This document shows, piece after piece, positions 24,970 through 34,332 of a DNA stretch of 64,000 nucleotides. The notes under the pieces are model-generated. The model did no database searches. It was not told the DNA's origin and saw nothing but the letters and a program-made list of their open reading frames with translations. Both the position numbers and the translations under genes were made by a program. Position 1 is the stretch's first letter. Each line of letters starts with the position of its first letter. This stretch comes from CAZADA01 sp964636945. GTDB lineage: Bacteria; Pseudomonadota; Alphaproteobacteria; Caulobacterales; Maricaulaceae. The DNA lies in NCBI GenBank assembly GCA_964636945.1, contig CAZWVH010000004.1, positions 1 to 64,000 of the forward strand. Direction: 5' to 3'.

Positions 24970-26190
24970 TCAGCCGTCAGCGCGGCTAGCGCTGCGTTGA
25001 TAAGCGATTTCCAAGGCATCGGTGTGCCCCATCAATCCCAACCGGTCGAATGGCGTGTTGTTACGCGCGCCTTCGGCCAATCGCTTGAGGACGGTGTTAT
25101 CCATGACTTGGGCCAACCGATCTCCCAATACGGTGATGTCGCCGCGTGGCGTGATGAATCCGTTAACGTCATCGAGAACAAAGGTCTTTGCCCCGACAGT
25201 ATCTGAAACGATCACCGGGACACCGATGGACAGCGCCTCAAGCACAATCAGCCCAAAGGTCTCATACCACAGCGAGGGGAGCACCACCGCCCGACTGGCG
25301 CGCACGGCATCGGATACGGTTTCCTGTGACCCCCATGGGACATAGCGGTGCTCTGGATAGCGCTCCTTCAGGTCGGCTTCGGCGGGGCCCTGTCCCAAAA
25401 ACGCACAGGGTACACTCATGCGCCTGGCGGCCTCGGCGAGCTCCATGACCCCCTTTTCCAAGGTTAGCCGACCGGCAAACAGCACATGTTCATTGCCCCA
25501 CGGCAATGTGGGCGGCCCCTCCAACGGCGAGACGGGATTATGAATCACCGTGTGTTCGGCATGATCTGGGCTCAACGGAATTGCCACATTTTGGGCCATC
25601 TCACTGACATGCACGAACGTCAGATTGGAAATTCGATCAAATTCCGCAGCCAGCCGACGATGGCGCAAAAGACGAACCATCTTGTGGCGGCGCGACACGC
25701 GATCACAATTGCTGGCGATGCAGGCGCCACCCATGGGCTTCAGGGTACAAGGCTCCCTTTGGCCAAATTGGTAATAGGCCCCATTGGGGCAAACCGAGAA
25801 GTAATCGTGCATGGAGACCAGAATGGGGACCCCCAGACGATTCAGGGCGCGAAAAACCGATGGACTAAAAGCCTTCGACCATTGGTGAATGTGGGCGACC
25901 GAATCCGGCCCAATCACCGGCCTCAGTGCGGATTCCAGTGCGTTCTTGGCGCCATCGTTCCAGATTGCGAGTCGTGCCGCATTTAGGGCGTTGGTATTTG
26001 TCCACACGTCCTGGAGCGGAATGTGGGCCAACGTGATCGCCTCTTGATGCAAGCGCTCGTCAATGGGATCAATCGCATAAACGAACGTGACGTTATGACC
26101 ACGCTGAGCAAGGCCAATCGCGCCATCAATCGCCACCTTGGCGGCGCCGCCGGAAACATGTCCAAAATCGGAAATGATGATCACGTGCAT
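24970..26190 (-). CDS. Glycosyltransferase family 4
   Basis: This 406-residue GT-B enzyme should add one sugar from a nucleotide donor during polysaccharide repeat assembly on the inner face of the membrane. The N-terminal half starts with HVIIISDFGHVSGGAAKVAI, a GT4 acceptor-domain glycine loop. The C-terminal donor domain shows VLFAGRLTLEKGVMELAEA near residue 245 and the E-x7-E region as SLWYETFGLIVLEALSIGVP near 320. It is divergent from the GT2 gene. The donor and linkage cannot be read from the sequence. Confidence 0.88.
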   Translation of the reverse strand: MHVIIISDFGHVSGGAAKVAIDGAIGLAQRGHNVTFVYAIDPIDERLHQEAITLAHIPLQDVWTNTNALNAARLAIWNDGAKNALESALRPVIGPDSVAHIHQWSKAFSPSVFRALNRLGVPILVSMHDYFSVCPNGAYYQFGQREPCTLKPMGGACIASNCDRVSRRHKMVRLLRHRRLAAEFDRISNLTFVHVSEMAQNVAIPLSPDHAEHTVIHNPVSPLEGPPTLPWGNEHVLFAGRLTLEKGVMELAEAARRMSVPCAFLGQGPAEADLKERYPEHRYVPWGSQETVSDAVRASRAVVLPSLWYETFGLIVLEALSIGVPVIVSDTVGAKTFVLDDVNGFITPRGDITVLGDRLAQVMDNTVLKRLAEGARNNTPFDRLGLMGHTDALEIAYQRSASRADG

Positions 26191-26266
26191 CGATCTTCAC
26201 ATGCCTGTTTCATACGTCTTGAGCTTGGCGTATTCACACAACGCCAACACGGAGAATACCGCTGAT

Positions 26267-27091
26267 ATGAACGCACGCCCCCCCTCCGACGCCGCCCTTT
26301 TGACCATTGTCACCATTAGCTGGAACGCCGCAGAGAGCATTGAACGCACTATAGAGAGCGTTCAAGCGCAAACCTACCCCAATGTCGAACATCTGTTCAT
26401 CGATGGCGGCTCCACCGATGGGACACTCGACCTGATACGCGAGCGAATGCGTCCCCAGGACAGGCTGATCGCTGAACCTGACCGCGGCATTTCCGACGCC
26501 CTGAATAAGGGAGTTGCACAGGCGCGCGGAGACTTCATTCAATTTCTCCATGCTGATGACGCTATTCCTCCAGAATTTGCTGTGAAGGCAGTCAGTCTGC
26601 TGCAATCTCCTGACCAGCCGGCATTTGTGTATGGCGACTTAATCATGGAGCAAGCCGGCGCTCCAGCATTCCACTATGCCGGTGAACCAAATTACCGCTC
26701 CATCATTCCCAGGCGGATGCCGAACATTAATCACCCCACCTGTGTGCACCGGCGTCGCGCCTTTGACACGGTTGGTCCTTTCGACGAGGACCTCAAATGC
26801 GCCATGGACTATGACTGGTTTCTGCGCGCGGCGAAGCTTGGGGTATTCGGAATGCACTCGCCCGAGCTGGTGGCGCACATGAACATTGACGGCGTTTCCA
26901 ACACGCGGTTTCGACGCACAATCACTGAGGTGCGCCAGATTGCCGCCCGTCATGGCCGCCCAGCGCCTATCGCCTGGTCTGAGTGGGCGTTTCGAACAGC
27001 CAAGACCAGCGTCGGCCAAGTGGTGCGCGGCATGGGCGGAGGAGCCTATTACCGTCTGCGGTCGATCATTAACCCCACTGTGAAGCCCTAA
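26267..27091 (+). CDS. Glycosyltransferase family 2
   Basis: This GT-A transferase has TIVTISWNAAESIERTIESV at the N-terminus, the nucleotide-binding DGGSTDGTLD near residue 46, the donor-binding FLHADDAIPP (D-x-D region) near 95, and the acceptor-side CAMDYDWFLR near 181. The ATG at 26267 yields 274 residues and starts the domain at the usual place; an open frame back to 26138 overlaps the divergent gene and adds nothing recognisable. Its 3' end overlaps the convergent polymerase gene by 23 bases. It is a likely colanic-acid-type (WcaE-like) transferase in this fucose-containing polysaccharide locus. Confidence 0.87.
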   Translation: MNARPPSDAALLTIVTISWNAAESIERTIESVQAQTYPNVEHLFIDGGSTDGTLDLIRERMRPQDRLIAEPDRGISDALNKGVAQARGDFIQFLHADDAIPPEFAVKAVSLLQSPDQPAFVYGDLIMEQAGAPAFHYAGEPNYRSIIPRRMPNINHPTCVHRRRAFDTVGPFDEDLKCAMDYDWFLRAAKLGVFGMHSPELVAHMNIDGVSNTRFRRTITEVRQIAARHGRPAPIAWSEWAFRTAKTSVGQVVRGMGGGAYYRLRSIINPTVKP

Positions 27092-28517
27092 AACCACGAT
27101 CGGGCGCGCGGCGCATAGCGCGCCGTCGCGAGACTCGACGTTTGCGCCCTGACTGGCCAATTGCGATTGCGGCGCCCACGAGGATCCATAGGGCGGGTGA
27201 TTGCAATTCAGCGCCGGCGATCAGCATTGAGGCGAATGTGGCGCCAAGGCTCGTGGCCACGGCCCAATTCAAACCGGTGCGCGGTGTAGGTTCACCTTGA
27301 TTTGCAGCCAAACAACGCAGGCCTGTGTCGATGACGAAATAGAGGAACAGGCCAGTGCCAATCACGCCGACCCCACACAACAACGAAAGGATTAAAGAGC
27401 TTGGCCGGTGGTTTCCCATGCCCACGCCGATGCCGAACGTGTCCGCAAAAATCTCCAGCGCCAAATCATTGGCGTAGGATCGTTGTTGAAACGAAATCGA
27501 CGTATTCTTGTCGAGGATCTGTTCTTCTATGATGCGCGCTGCTGCTTCTGGGTCGATGAACACCACCCACGTCACCACGAGCGACACCGCCCCCAATATG
27601 AAGAACCCCGCCGCCTTCTGCAGTTGGCGCAGCGGAATTTTTGCTCCCAATGACATGGTTGCGCCCCCCATGATCACACGAACCACCATCCACGCAGCAA
27701 ACATGGCCATGCCCGCATACGCGGTGCTCGACGTGGAGATCAAAAGAGCGAGAACGGAGCCAAACCAGGCAAGCAAATCCCTCAGCCTCCCCTTTGCCAT
27801 ATAGATTTCGAAAAAATAGAACTGTAGGGGAATATAAAACACACCAACTGCAGATGGTTCCGGGAACGAACCGGACGGCCTGGGCACACCCGCGATTGCT
27901 TGGTCCCAAGCTGTACTGTGTAGATCAGTATGTAATAGGAAATCCGGAAAATACACACCGAAATAAAAATGAGCCACATGCCAGTATAGCCAAAATGTAC
28001 CACCAATGAACATTGCGTAAACCAATGTCTCAATCAGCTCACTGCGTCGGTTTTGGTGCGTAATTATGGTTATTGCCACGGTCGCCGCAAACACCACGCT
28101 CACGACGAAGTAGACCGCCTGATTGAAACTCTCCGGCTGCTGGCTGAGCGGTACTGCATTCTGCCAGGCAAAAAACGCCGAACCCGGCATAGTTTCCGAA
28201 ATTTGAGGGAACAGGTAGGGCGAATATGAAATCAGGAAAATGTTGTACAGAAAGAAGAAAACCAACGGCGTGATTTGCCGAATCACCGCCCCCGATCGAT
28301 TGGCTTGAATTGACCTGAATCCGAGATCAATCACAAACCTGCCAATGAACATGAGCACGACAGCCCATGGGATGAGAACCGACGTCCCGCCAATATTCGT
28401 CACGGCTGCGTCTTTCAGTGGCACAGACAGCCCAAGGGCGATCAGCCGCCAGCGCAATGACCCGGCGAACGCCACGGCCATGAGCGGTACAGCAAGAACA
28501 ATAGATACAGGAATCAT
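27069..28517 (-). CDS. Polytopic membrane protein, probable polysaccharide polymerase (Wzy-like)
   Basis: This 482-residue protein is almost entirely membrane helices with one larger exposed loop around residues 190-235 (YFPDFLLHTDLHSTAWDQAI, then PRPSGSFPEPSAVG). Length, topology and position within the glycosyltransferase genes fit an O-antigen/exopolysaccharide polymerase. Wzy proteins diverge so much that sequence motifs are of little help. The PEPSAVG-like segment in the big loop is similar to what is seen in this class of polymerases. A basic tail (RKRRVSRRRAMRRAPDR) ends the protein on the cytoplasmic side. Confidence 0.7.
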   Translation of the reverse strand: MIPVSIVLAVPLMAVAFAGSLRWRLIALGLSVPLKDAAVTNIGGTSVLIPWAVVLMFIGRFVIDLGFRSIQANRSGAVIRQITPLVFFFLYNIFLISYSPYLFPQISETMPGSAFFAWQNAVPLSQQPESFNQAVYFVVSVVFAATVAITIITHQNRRSELIETLVYAMFIGGTFWLYWHVAHFYFGVYFPDFLLHTDLHSTAWDQAIAGVPRPSGSFPEPSAVGVFYIPLQFYFFEIYMAKGRLRDLLAWFGSVLALLISTSSTAYAGMAMFAAWMVVRVIMGGATMSLGAKIPLRQLQKAAGFFILGAVSLVVTWVVFIDPEAAARIIEEQILDKNTSISFQQRSYANDLALEIFADTFGIGVGMGNHRPSSLILSLLCGVGVIGTGLFLYFVIDTGLRCLAANQGEPTPRTGLNWAVATSLGATFASMLIAGAELQSPALWILVGAAIAIGQSGRKRRVSRRRAMRRAPDRGFRASQWG

Positions 28518-28703
28518 TGGCCCACCCAGACTGTGGCGGTTTCACGCACACCATGTGATAGAAGCATCTTCGATTTGGCTCAATGGTTGCTTGTTGTGAT
28601 GCGATGCAAATGGCCGTCGAATTGAACAGTACCAACATTGTGATCGCGGCAAAGACTTTATAGAACCAATGAAATTGGGGATATCTGGATATGGGGGCCT
28701 AAT

Positions 28704-29849
28704 GTGAGCGCTGATCGTTTTCGCGTTCTCATCGTGATTGAGTCACTGGACGGTGGCTCTGGACGCCATGCCGTTGACCTTGCCCTTGGATTGGGAGCTC
28801 GCGATCACGACGTCGTCTTCGCCTATGCCCCTCACCGGGCTCATGACGGCCTTTTAAACGAGCTTGCAGCTGGTCGAAATGTCCGCGTTGCGCCGTTTCG
28901 CATGGAACGGGCTGTCAGCCCACGTGACATGCGCGCGCTCGTCGATCTGGAAAAAATCGTCAAACAATATGGTCCGTTTGACGTGGTGCACGGGCAAAGC
29001 TCCAAGGGCGGCGCGGCGGCGCGACTGATGAGCGCCGGCGGGGCTAAACGTGTCTATACCTCACATGCATTTCGCACCATGGACCCCACGATTCGCCCCG
29101 GCGCGCGCATGTTCTACAACACCATGGAGCGGGCGTTAGCTACACGAACTGACGCCCTGATTGCCGGATCCCAACGGGAATGGGATCATGCATTGCGCGT
29201 GGGTTTGCCTGAGAAAAAACTCCATAAGATTGTCAACGGCATGTGGCCGCCCACTGGTCAGCCTGACGCCATCACACTGCGCATGGAGGCCGGTATTCCC
29301 ATGAACGCGGTGTGTGTGGGATTTGTTGGTCGCTTTGAGTACCAAAAATATCCTCAAATGTTTGTCCGCGCGTTTGCCCGCGCGTCAGCCGAGCTCAATG
29401 GGGTGGCGCCTTACGCCCTTATGGTGGGAGACGGTTCACTACGGCCTGATGTGGAGCATGAAATCGCCAAAGCCGGCCTTGGCGACCATGTAAAACTACT
29501 CGGCGCCGCCGCGGGGCTTAGATGGATGCCCGCATTTGATATTCTGGCCATGTCCAGCCGCTATGAAGCCATGCCCTACGTTTACATTGAAGCGCTGTTC
29601 AATAGCCTGCCCATTATCACAACCGATGTGGGCGGCGCAGTGGAAGCTGTGGCGCCGGGCGTCAATGGCGTCATCACGCCAACGCTCGACGAAGAGGCCT
29701 TCGCCAATGCGCTCACGTCGTTGATCCGTGATCAACAGCTGCGCCAGTCCTACGCCGAAGCGTCACGCGAACGGGCCAATGACTTTCATATGGACCTGAT
29801 GATTGACCGAAACCTGGCGGTTTATCGTGACGTCACTTTAGCCGCCTAG
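28704..29849 (+). CDS. Glycosyltransferase family 4
   Basis: This 381-residue GT-B glycosyltransferase has IVIESLDGGSGRHAVDLALG at the N-terminus (acceptor domain with a glycine-rich loop) and VGFVGRFEYQKYPQMFVRAF near residue 208 in the donor domain, then SSRYEAMPYVYIEALFNSLP near 287 as the E-x7-E region. It starts at GTG (28704) with a GGGGG run upstream. The 186-base gap to the divergent polymerase gene should hold both promoters. It is one of three transferases in the locus, and the sugar specificity is unknown. Confidence 0.87.
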   Translation: MSADRFRVLIVIESLDGGSGRHAVDLALGLGARDHDVVFAYAPHRAHDGLLNELAAGRNVRVAPFRMERAVSPRDMRALVDLEKIVKQYGPFDVVHGQSSKGGAAARLMSAGGAKRVYTSHAFRTMDPTIRPGARMFYNTMERALATRTDALIAGSQREWDHALRVGLPEKKLHKIVNGMWPPTGQPDAITLRMEAGIPMNAVCVGFVGRFEYQKYPQMFVRAFARASAELNGVAPYALMVGDGSLRPDVEHEIAKAGLGDHVKLLGAAAGLRWMPAFDILAMSSRYEAMPYVYIEALFNSLPIITTDVGGAVEAVAPGVNGVITPTLDEEAFANALTSLIRDQQLRQSYAEASRERANDFHMDLMIDRNLAVYRDVTLAA

Positions 29850-29855
29850 CTGAGA

Positions 29856-30803
29856 TCAGACCGCTGTAACCGCGTTTTCGTGGCGCACAAACCAATCATA
29901 AGCATTGGTCAATCCGTCCCGCAGGCTGATCTTGGGCGCCCATCCCATGGCTCGCAATCGATCGGCCGACATCAGTTTGCGCGGCGTGCCATCCGGTTTC
30001 GACCGGTCATGATCCAGTCGCCCAGCAAATCCCACCACATCCATAATCAGCGTGGCGAGCTCTTTGATGGTGACGTCCGTCCCGGAGCCCACATTCACAT
30101 GCTCGTCGCCAGAATAATTCTGCATGAGGAACACAAGGGCATCGGCCAAATCATCCACGTGGAGAAACTCACGACGTGGCTCGCCGCTGCCCCAGATCGT
30201 CATGGCGTCGTCATTGGCCAGTTTTGCTTCATGAGCCTTACGGATCAGCGCGGGGATCACATGACTGGTCTGCAAATTGAAATTATCGCCTGGTCCGTAC
30301 AAATTGGTGGGCATGGCCGAAATGAAGTCCGCGCCATGCTGGCGCCGATAGGCCTGGCACAATTTGATGCCGGCGATCTTGGCAATGGCGTACCACTCAT
30401 TGGTCGGCTCTAACGACCCGGTCAGCAGAGCGTCTTCGGGGATCGGCTGTGGCGCAAATTTGGGATAAATGCACGATGATCCCAAGAACAAAAGCTTTTC
30501 TACCGCGTTGGAATGGGCGCTATGGATGATGTTCGCCTCAATCATCAGATTGTCGTAGAGAAAATCTGCGGGATAGGTGTCGTTGGCGAGGATGCCGCCC
30601 ACCTTCGCCGCGGCAAGGAACACCGCCTGCGGCCGCTCCGCACTCATCCACGCTTCGACATCGGTCTGGCGGCGCAAATCAACCTCAGAACGCGATGCCG
30701 TGAGTACATCACAGCCCTCGCGCTCCAAGCGCCGCACAATGGCTGATCCCACCATGCCGCGGTGACCGGCCACCCACACACGTTTGCCGGCAAGTTCGTA
30801 CAT
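29856..30803 (-). CDS. fcl: GDP-L-fucose synthase
   Basis: This short-chain dehydrogenase epimerises and reduces GDP-4-keto-6-deoxymannose to GDP-L-fucose. The NADP-binding GHRGMVGSA lies near residue 13, the catalytic YAIAK near 137 and the family stretch FLGSSCIYPKFAPQPI near 100. Length is about 315 residues, as expected. The ATG at 30803 has GGAG at nine bases; a GTG at 30809 is also possible. It follows gmd immediately, so the two form the standard GDP-fucose module. The exported polysaccharide therefore probably contains fucose or a relative. Confidence 0.95.
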   Translation of the reverse strand: MYELAGKRVWVAGHRGMVGSAIVRRLEREGCDVLTASRSEVDLRRQTDVEAWMSAERPQAVFLAAAKVGGILANDTYPADFLYDNLMIEANIIHSAHSNAVEKLLFLGSSCIYPKFAPQPIPEDALLTGSLEPTNEWYAIAKIAGIKLCQAYRRQHGADFISAMPTNLYGPGDNFNLQTSHVIPALIRKAHEAKLANDDAMTIWGSGEPRREFLHVDDLADALVFLMQNYSGDEHVNVGSGTDVTIKELATLIMDVVGFAGRLDHDRSKPDGTPRKLMSADRLRAMGWAPKISLRDGLTNAYDWFVRHENAVTAV

Positions 30804-30809
30804 GACCAC

Positions 30810-31916
30810 TTACTCCGCAGCGTTGCGCGTTGTGGCGCCCATATCGAACTCCACCATGCCCACGCGGCCAAGATCGACGCTCAGTTTCATGGACTTGAGT
30901 TCAGCCTCGACCATTTCAGTGACCAACTCTGGGAATGTGACCTTGGCCGTCCAGCCCAATTTCTCGCGTGCTTTGGTGGGATCGCCCAACAGCAGCTCGA
31001 CTTCGGTGGGACGGAAATAGCGCGGGTCGATCGCAACGATGGTCTCGCCAGACTTTCGGTCTATGCCGATTTCATCAACGCCCTCGCCGCGCCACTCAAT
31101 CTCGCGGCCCACCACGGCGAAAGCGCGCTCCACAAACTCGCGCACCGAGTGAGTCTCGCCTGTGGCGAGCACATAATCGTCCGGTTCATCTTGCTGAAGA
31201 ATGCGCCACATGCCTTCTACATAGTCGCGCGCATGGCCCCAGTCGCGTTGTGCATCCAAGTGCCCGAGATACAACCGCTTTTGTTGCTGCAACTCAATGG
31301 CCGCCACGCCACGCGCAATCTTGCGCGTCACAAAGGTCTCGCCGCGCAGCGGGCTCTCATGGTTGAACAAGATGCCGTTCGAGGCATGCATATTGTACGC
31401 TTCGCGGTAGTTCACCGTGATCCAGTAAGCATAGAGCTTAGCTGCGGCGTAAGGACTGCGCGGATAGAATGGCGTCGTTTCGCTTTGCGGTGTTTCCTGG
31501 ACCTTGCCATAGAGCTCCGAGGTGGAGGCCTGATAGATTTTGCAGGTCTGCTCCATATTCAAAATCCGCAAAGCTTCAAGCAAGCGGAGTGTCCCGATAG
31601 CGTCTGCGTTGGCCGTGTACTCCGCCGTTTCAAAGCTCACCCGCACATGGCTTTGTGCGGCCAGATTGTAGATCTCATCAGGCCTTATCTCCTGCACCAA
31701 CCGAATGAGATTGGTTGAGTCAGTCATGTCGCCGTGATGCAAGAAAAACCGCGTTTCATGTTCGCGCGGATCCACGTAAAGCTCGTCGACCCGTTCGGTG
31801 TTGAACATTGAGGATCGGCGTTTCATGCCGTGGACTTCATAGCCCTTTTCCAACAACAAACGGGCGAGATATGCACCGTCTTGCCCGGTAACACCTGTGA
31901 TAAATGCTCTTTTCAT
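30810..31916 (-). CDS. gmd: GDP-mannose 4,6-dehydratase
   Basis: The enzyme converts GDP-D-mannose to GDP-4-keto-6-deoxy-D-mannose with NADP. It begins MKRAFITGVTGQDGAYLARL with the GxxGxxG cofactor loop and has the catalytic Y-x3-K in SPYAAAKLYAYW near residue 150, plus STSELYGKVQETPQ just before. An in-frame ATG at 31937 would add seven residues, but the 31916 start matches the family. Length is about 368 residues, normal for Gmd. It is the upstream partner of fcl and follows the wzc-like gene after 67 bases on the same strand. Confidence 0.96.
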   Translation of the reverse strand: MKRAFITGVTGQDGAYLARLLLEKGYEVHGMKRRSSMFNTERVDELYVDPREHETRFFLHHGDMTDSTNLIRLVQEIRPDEIYNLAAQSHVRVSFETAEYTANADAIGTLRLLEALRILNMEQTCKIYQASTSELYGKVQETPQSETTPFYPRSPYAAAKLYAYWITVNYREAYNMHASNGILFNHESPLRGETFVTRKIARGVAAIELQQQKRLYLGHLDAQRDWGHARDYVEGMWRILQQDEPDDYVLATGETHSVREFVERAFAVVGREIEWRGEGVDEIGIDRKSGETIVAIDPRYFRPTEVELLLGDPTKAREKLGWTAKVTFPELVTEMVEAELKSMKLSVDLGRVGMVEFDMGATTRNAAE

Positions 31917-31983
31917 ATCAAATTTCGCTCCACCCATGCGGGCGCAATGCTCCGCAATCGTCCCCGACTGCCCCTATAACACT

Positions 31984-34296
31984 CTAATCGTGATAATATT
32001 TTCTATACTGAAGACTGTAATAACCGCCGCCGTCTTCATATTTTGCTTGAGCGCTCATGTTCACGCGCGTCAGGACGACGCCGACCAGCGGTGCGCTCAC
32101 CGAAGCCAATGTGCTGAGCGCGCTGCGGACAGCGTTGCGCGGCGTATTGCGCCATTGGGCGACGAACACCACTGCGTCCACATAGGCGGTGAGCACGCGG
32201 GTTTCCGTCACCGCCAAAACTGGCGCGGTGTCCACGACAATCAAATCAAACTCGCGGCGCAATTCATTGAGCAGATCTTGGATGCCCGACAAATCCGCCA
32301 CACCAGGCAAAGCGAATTCGCCCGACGCCAATGGCAGCACCTTGAGACCCGTTTCCAACGGATCATCAATCAGCACATTTTCAAGCGTCTCGCGCCGCGC
32401 CAACACATCGGCCAGCCCCTTGCGCGGCTCCACATGCAGTGCGCGCGTGAGTTCACGACGGCGCAAGTCAAAGTCCACAACGGCCACACGCGCGCCCTGC
32501 ATGGCGGCAACGCGCGCAAAGCTCAGCACAGCCGAGGTTTTGCCCTCGCCCGAAACGGCCGATGCAAACGCCACAACTTTGGCGTCGGGATAATCACGCG
32601 ACAACAACACTGTGGCCCGAAGCGCGCGTAGCGCTTCGGCATAGGCTGACATGGGTCGGTCCACAACGTAATCGGCCACATCGGCCACGTTCAAACGCCG
32701 TAGCCGGCCGGAAATGCGCACCCTGGGCAAGAGCGCCAAGCATCTCACATTGAAGAACCGTTCCACATCCGTCGGCGTGCGCAATCCACTGTCGAAGGTT
32801 TCCGCCAAGAATACCGCGCCCGCAGCGAGCGACAGCGCCAGCATCATGCCCAACATGTAATTGAGGTTCTTATTGGGAGCAGATGGCCATAAGGGGATTT
32901 CGGCAGTCGCGATAATCCGGGCCTGGGAGTCTTCTAAGGTGCCCAAAACGTCGGTTTCCCGAGCGCGATCGAGCACACTTTGATACAGCGTGCGCAGCGC
33001 GTCCGCGCGCCGCTCCAATTCGCGCAACTCCACCAAGCCGCCGCTCTTATCGCCAAGTTCGGCGCGCTTTTCGTCGATCCGCGATTCGATCGAGATGACC
33101 CGCTGACGCGCCACCTGCACATCGTTTTCCAATGTGGAAACAACGCGTTCCACTTCAAAATCAATCTGCGCTTCGATATCCGCCAGCTGCTGGGTCAGAG
33201 CAATCATCTCTGGGTGGCCGGATCCGCGGCCAGGATTGGCGGCGATTTCACGATTAATCTGACTGCGTTGGAGGCGTAGACCGCGGATTTCTTCAGACTG
33301 CACAACGTCTGTATAATCGTCGACGGGACGACCGGCATCGATTTCGCGTCTCAATGTCGCTAAGCGGGACCGCTTTTCCGACAAATCCGCACGTTGGATC
33401 ACCAGCTGGGCATTGAGTTCCGCCAACTCTTGTTCATACAGATTCCCCTGTGCGCCGTCGCCGCCACCCGCGGCTGCAGGGAAACCCAACTCCAGCCGCA
33501 ATTGACTCACTTGTTCCTCAGCCGCGCGCAATTCTGATCGCATGCTGGCCAATCGCTGATTCAGCCACTCATTGGCCTTGCGGGTCACCTCCAAATTGCC
33601 CTCGAGCTTGTCGATCACATATTGATCGGCCAAGGCATTGGCGATATTCGCGGCTTTCGACGGGCTTTGGCTGCGCACAGCGATGCGGATGATGTAGGTG
33701 GCCCCAATCCGGCGTACATCCAATTGGCGACGGACCTCGCCAATCACGCTTTGACGTTCAATTTCCAGCCAACGCGCTTGCTCAGCGACCGCGTCGACTT
33801 GATCGGCGACCGGGTCATCGGCCCGCGACGTCAGAACACCGAAAAATGACGAAACCGCCCTTTGGACATTGTTTTGGAGCACCTGCACTCCGCTTGGCGG
33901 TCGCAGCCGGTAATTGAACTCCGGGTCGTTAATCAATCCCAATTGATCAACCACTCGTCCAACCAAGGCGCGTGATCGAACAAGCTCCACCTCCGTATCA
34001 ACGGCAGCGGTGTCCGCCACAACGCCCCCATTGACAGGTGTGCGATCAATGACCTGATTTGGTTCAGGATCGAGCAGGACATTGGTGTCGGCTGTGTAGA
34101 TGGGCGTCAGGCGGGATGTGACAACGACAGTCGCCGCCATCACCAATCCCACCATAACCATGAACAGCACCAGCCGTCGGCGAAATGCAAACCATAACGA
34201 CTTGAGATCGATGCCGTCGCCACCGTCCTCGTCGTTCAACAAGACTGATTCACGCAGCAAGGGCTGCGCTTCGATATCGCGCTGCACGACGTTCAT
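31984..34296 (-). CDS. Polysaccharide co-polymerase / tyrosine autokinase (Wzc/ExoP-type)
   Basis: This 770-residue inner-membrane protein should control chain length and export of the polysaccharide together with Wza. It has a Wzz domain with a first membrane helix (RLVLFMVMVGLVMAATVVVT, about 36-55), a long periplasmic coiled-coil part, a second helix near 490-510 and a cytoplasmic BY-kinase domain. The kinase shows Walker A as ASAVSGEGKTSAV near 582, Walker A' as VAVVDFDLRR near 613 and Walker B as LIVVDTAPVL near 685. The C-terminus holds a tyrosine cluster (YEDGGGYYSLQYRKYYHD), the typical autophosphorylation site. The gene lies between the outer-membrane barrel and gmd. Confidence 0.93.
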   Translation of the reverse strand: MNVVQRDIEAQPLLRESVLLNDEDGGDGIDLKSLWFAFRRRLVLFMVMVGLVMAATVVVTSRLTPIYTADTNVLLDPEPNQVIDRTPVNGGVVADTAAVDTEVELVRSRALVGRVVDQLGLINDPEFNYRLRPPSGVQVLQNNVQRAVSSFFGVLTSRADDPVADQVDAVAEQARWLEIERQSVIGEVRRQLDVRRIGATYIIRIAVRSQSPSKAANIANALADQYVIDKLEGNLEVTRKANEWLNQRLASMRSELRAAEEQVSQLRLELGFPAAAGGGDGAQGNLYEQELAELNAQLVIQRADLSEKRSRLATLRREIDAGRPVDDYTDVVQSEEIRGLRLQRSQINREIAANPGRGSGHPEMIALTQQLADIEAQIDFEVERVVSTLENDVQVARQRVISIESRIDEKRAELGDKSGGLVELRELERRADALRTLYQSVLDRARETDVLGTLEDSQARIIATAEIPLWPSAPNKNLNYMLGMMLALSLAAGAVFLAETFDSGLRTPTDVERFFNVRCLALLPRVRISGRLRRLNVADVADYVVDRPMSAYAEALRALRATVLLSRDYPDAKVVAFASAVSGEGKTSAVLSFARVAAMQGARVAVVDFDLRRRELTRALHVEPRKGLADVLARRETLENVLIDDPLETGLKVLPLASGEFALPGVADLSGIQDLLNELRREFDLIVVDTAPVLAVTETRVLTAYVDAVVFVAQWRNTPRNAVRSALSTLASVSAPLVGVVLTRVNMSAQAKYEDGGGYYSLQYRKYYHD

Positions 34297-34332
34297 AGCA
34301 CAAGCCGCTTTCGTTGAGGCTTACCCTGGGAC

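Noticed and set aside
30762..31718. 318-codon plus frame opposite gmd
   Set aside because: It is the antisense shadow of the well-conserved gmd gene; long open antisense frames are common in GC-rich genes.
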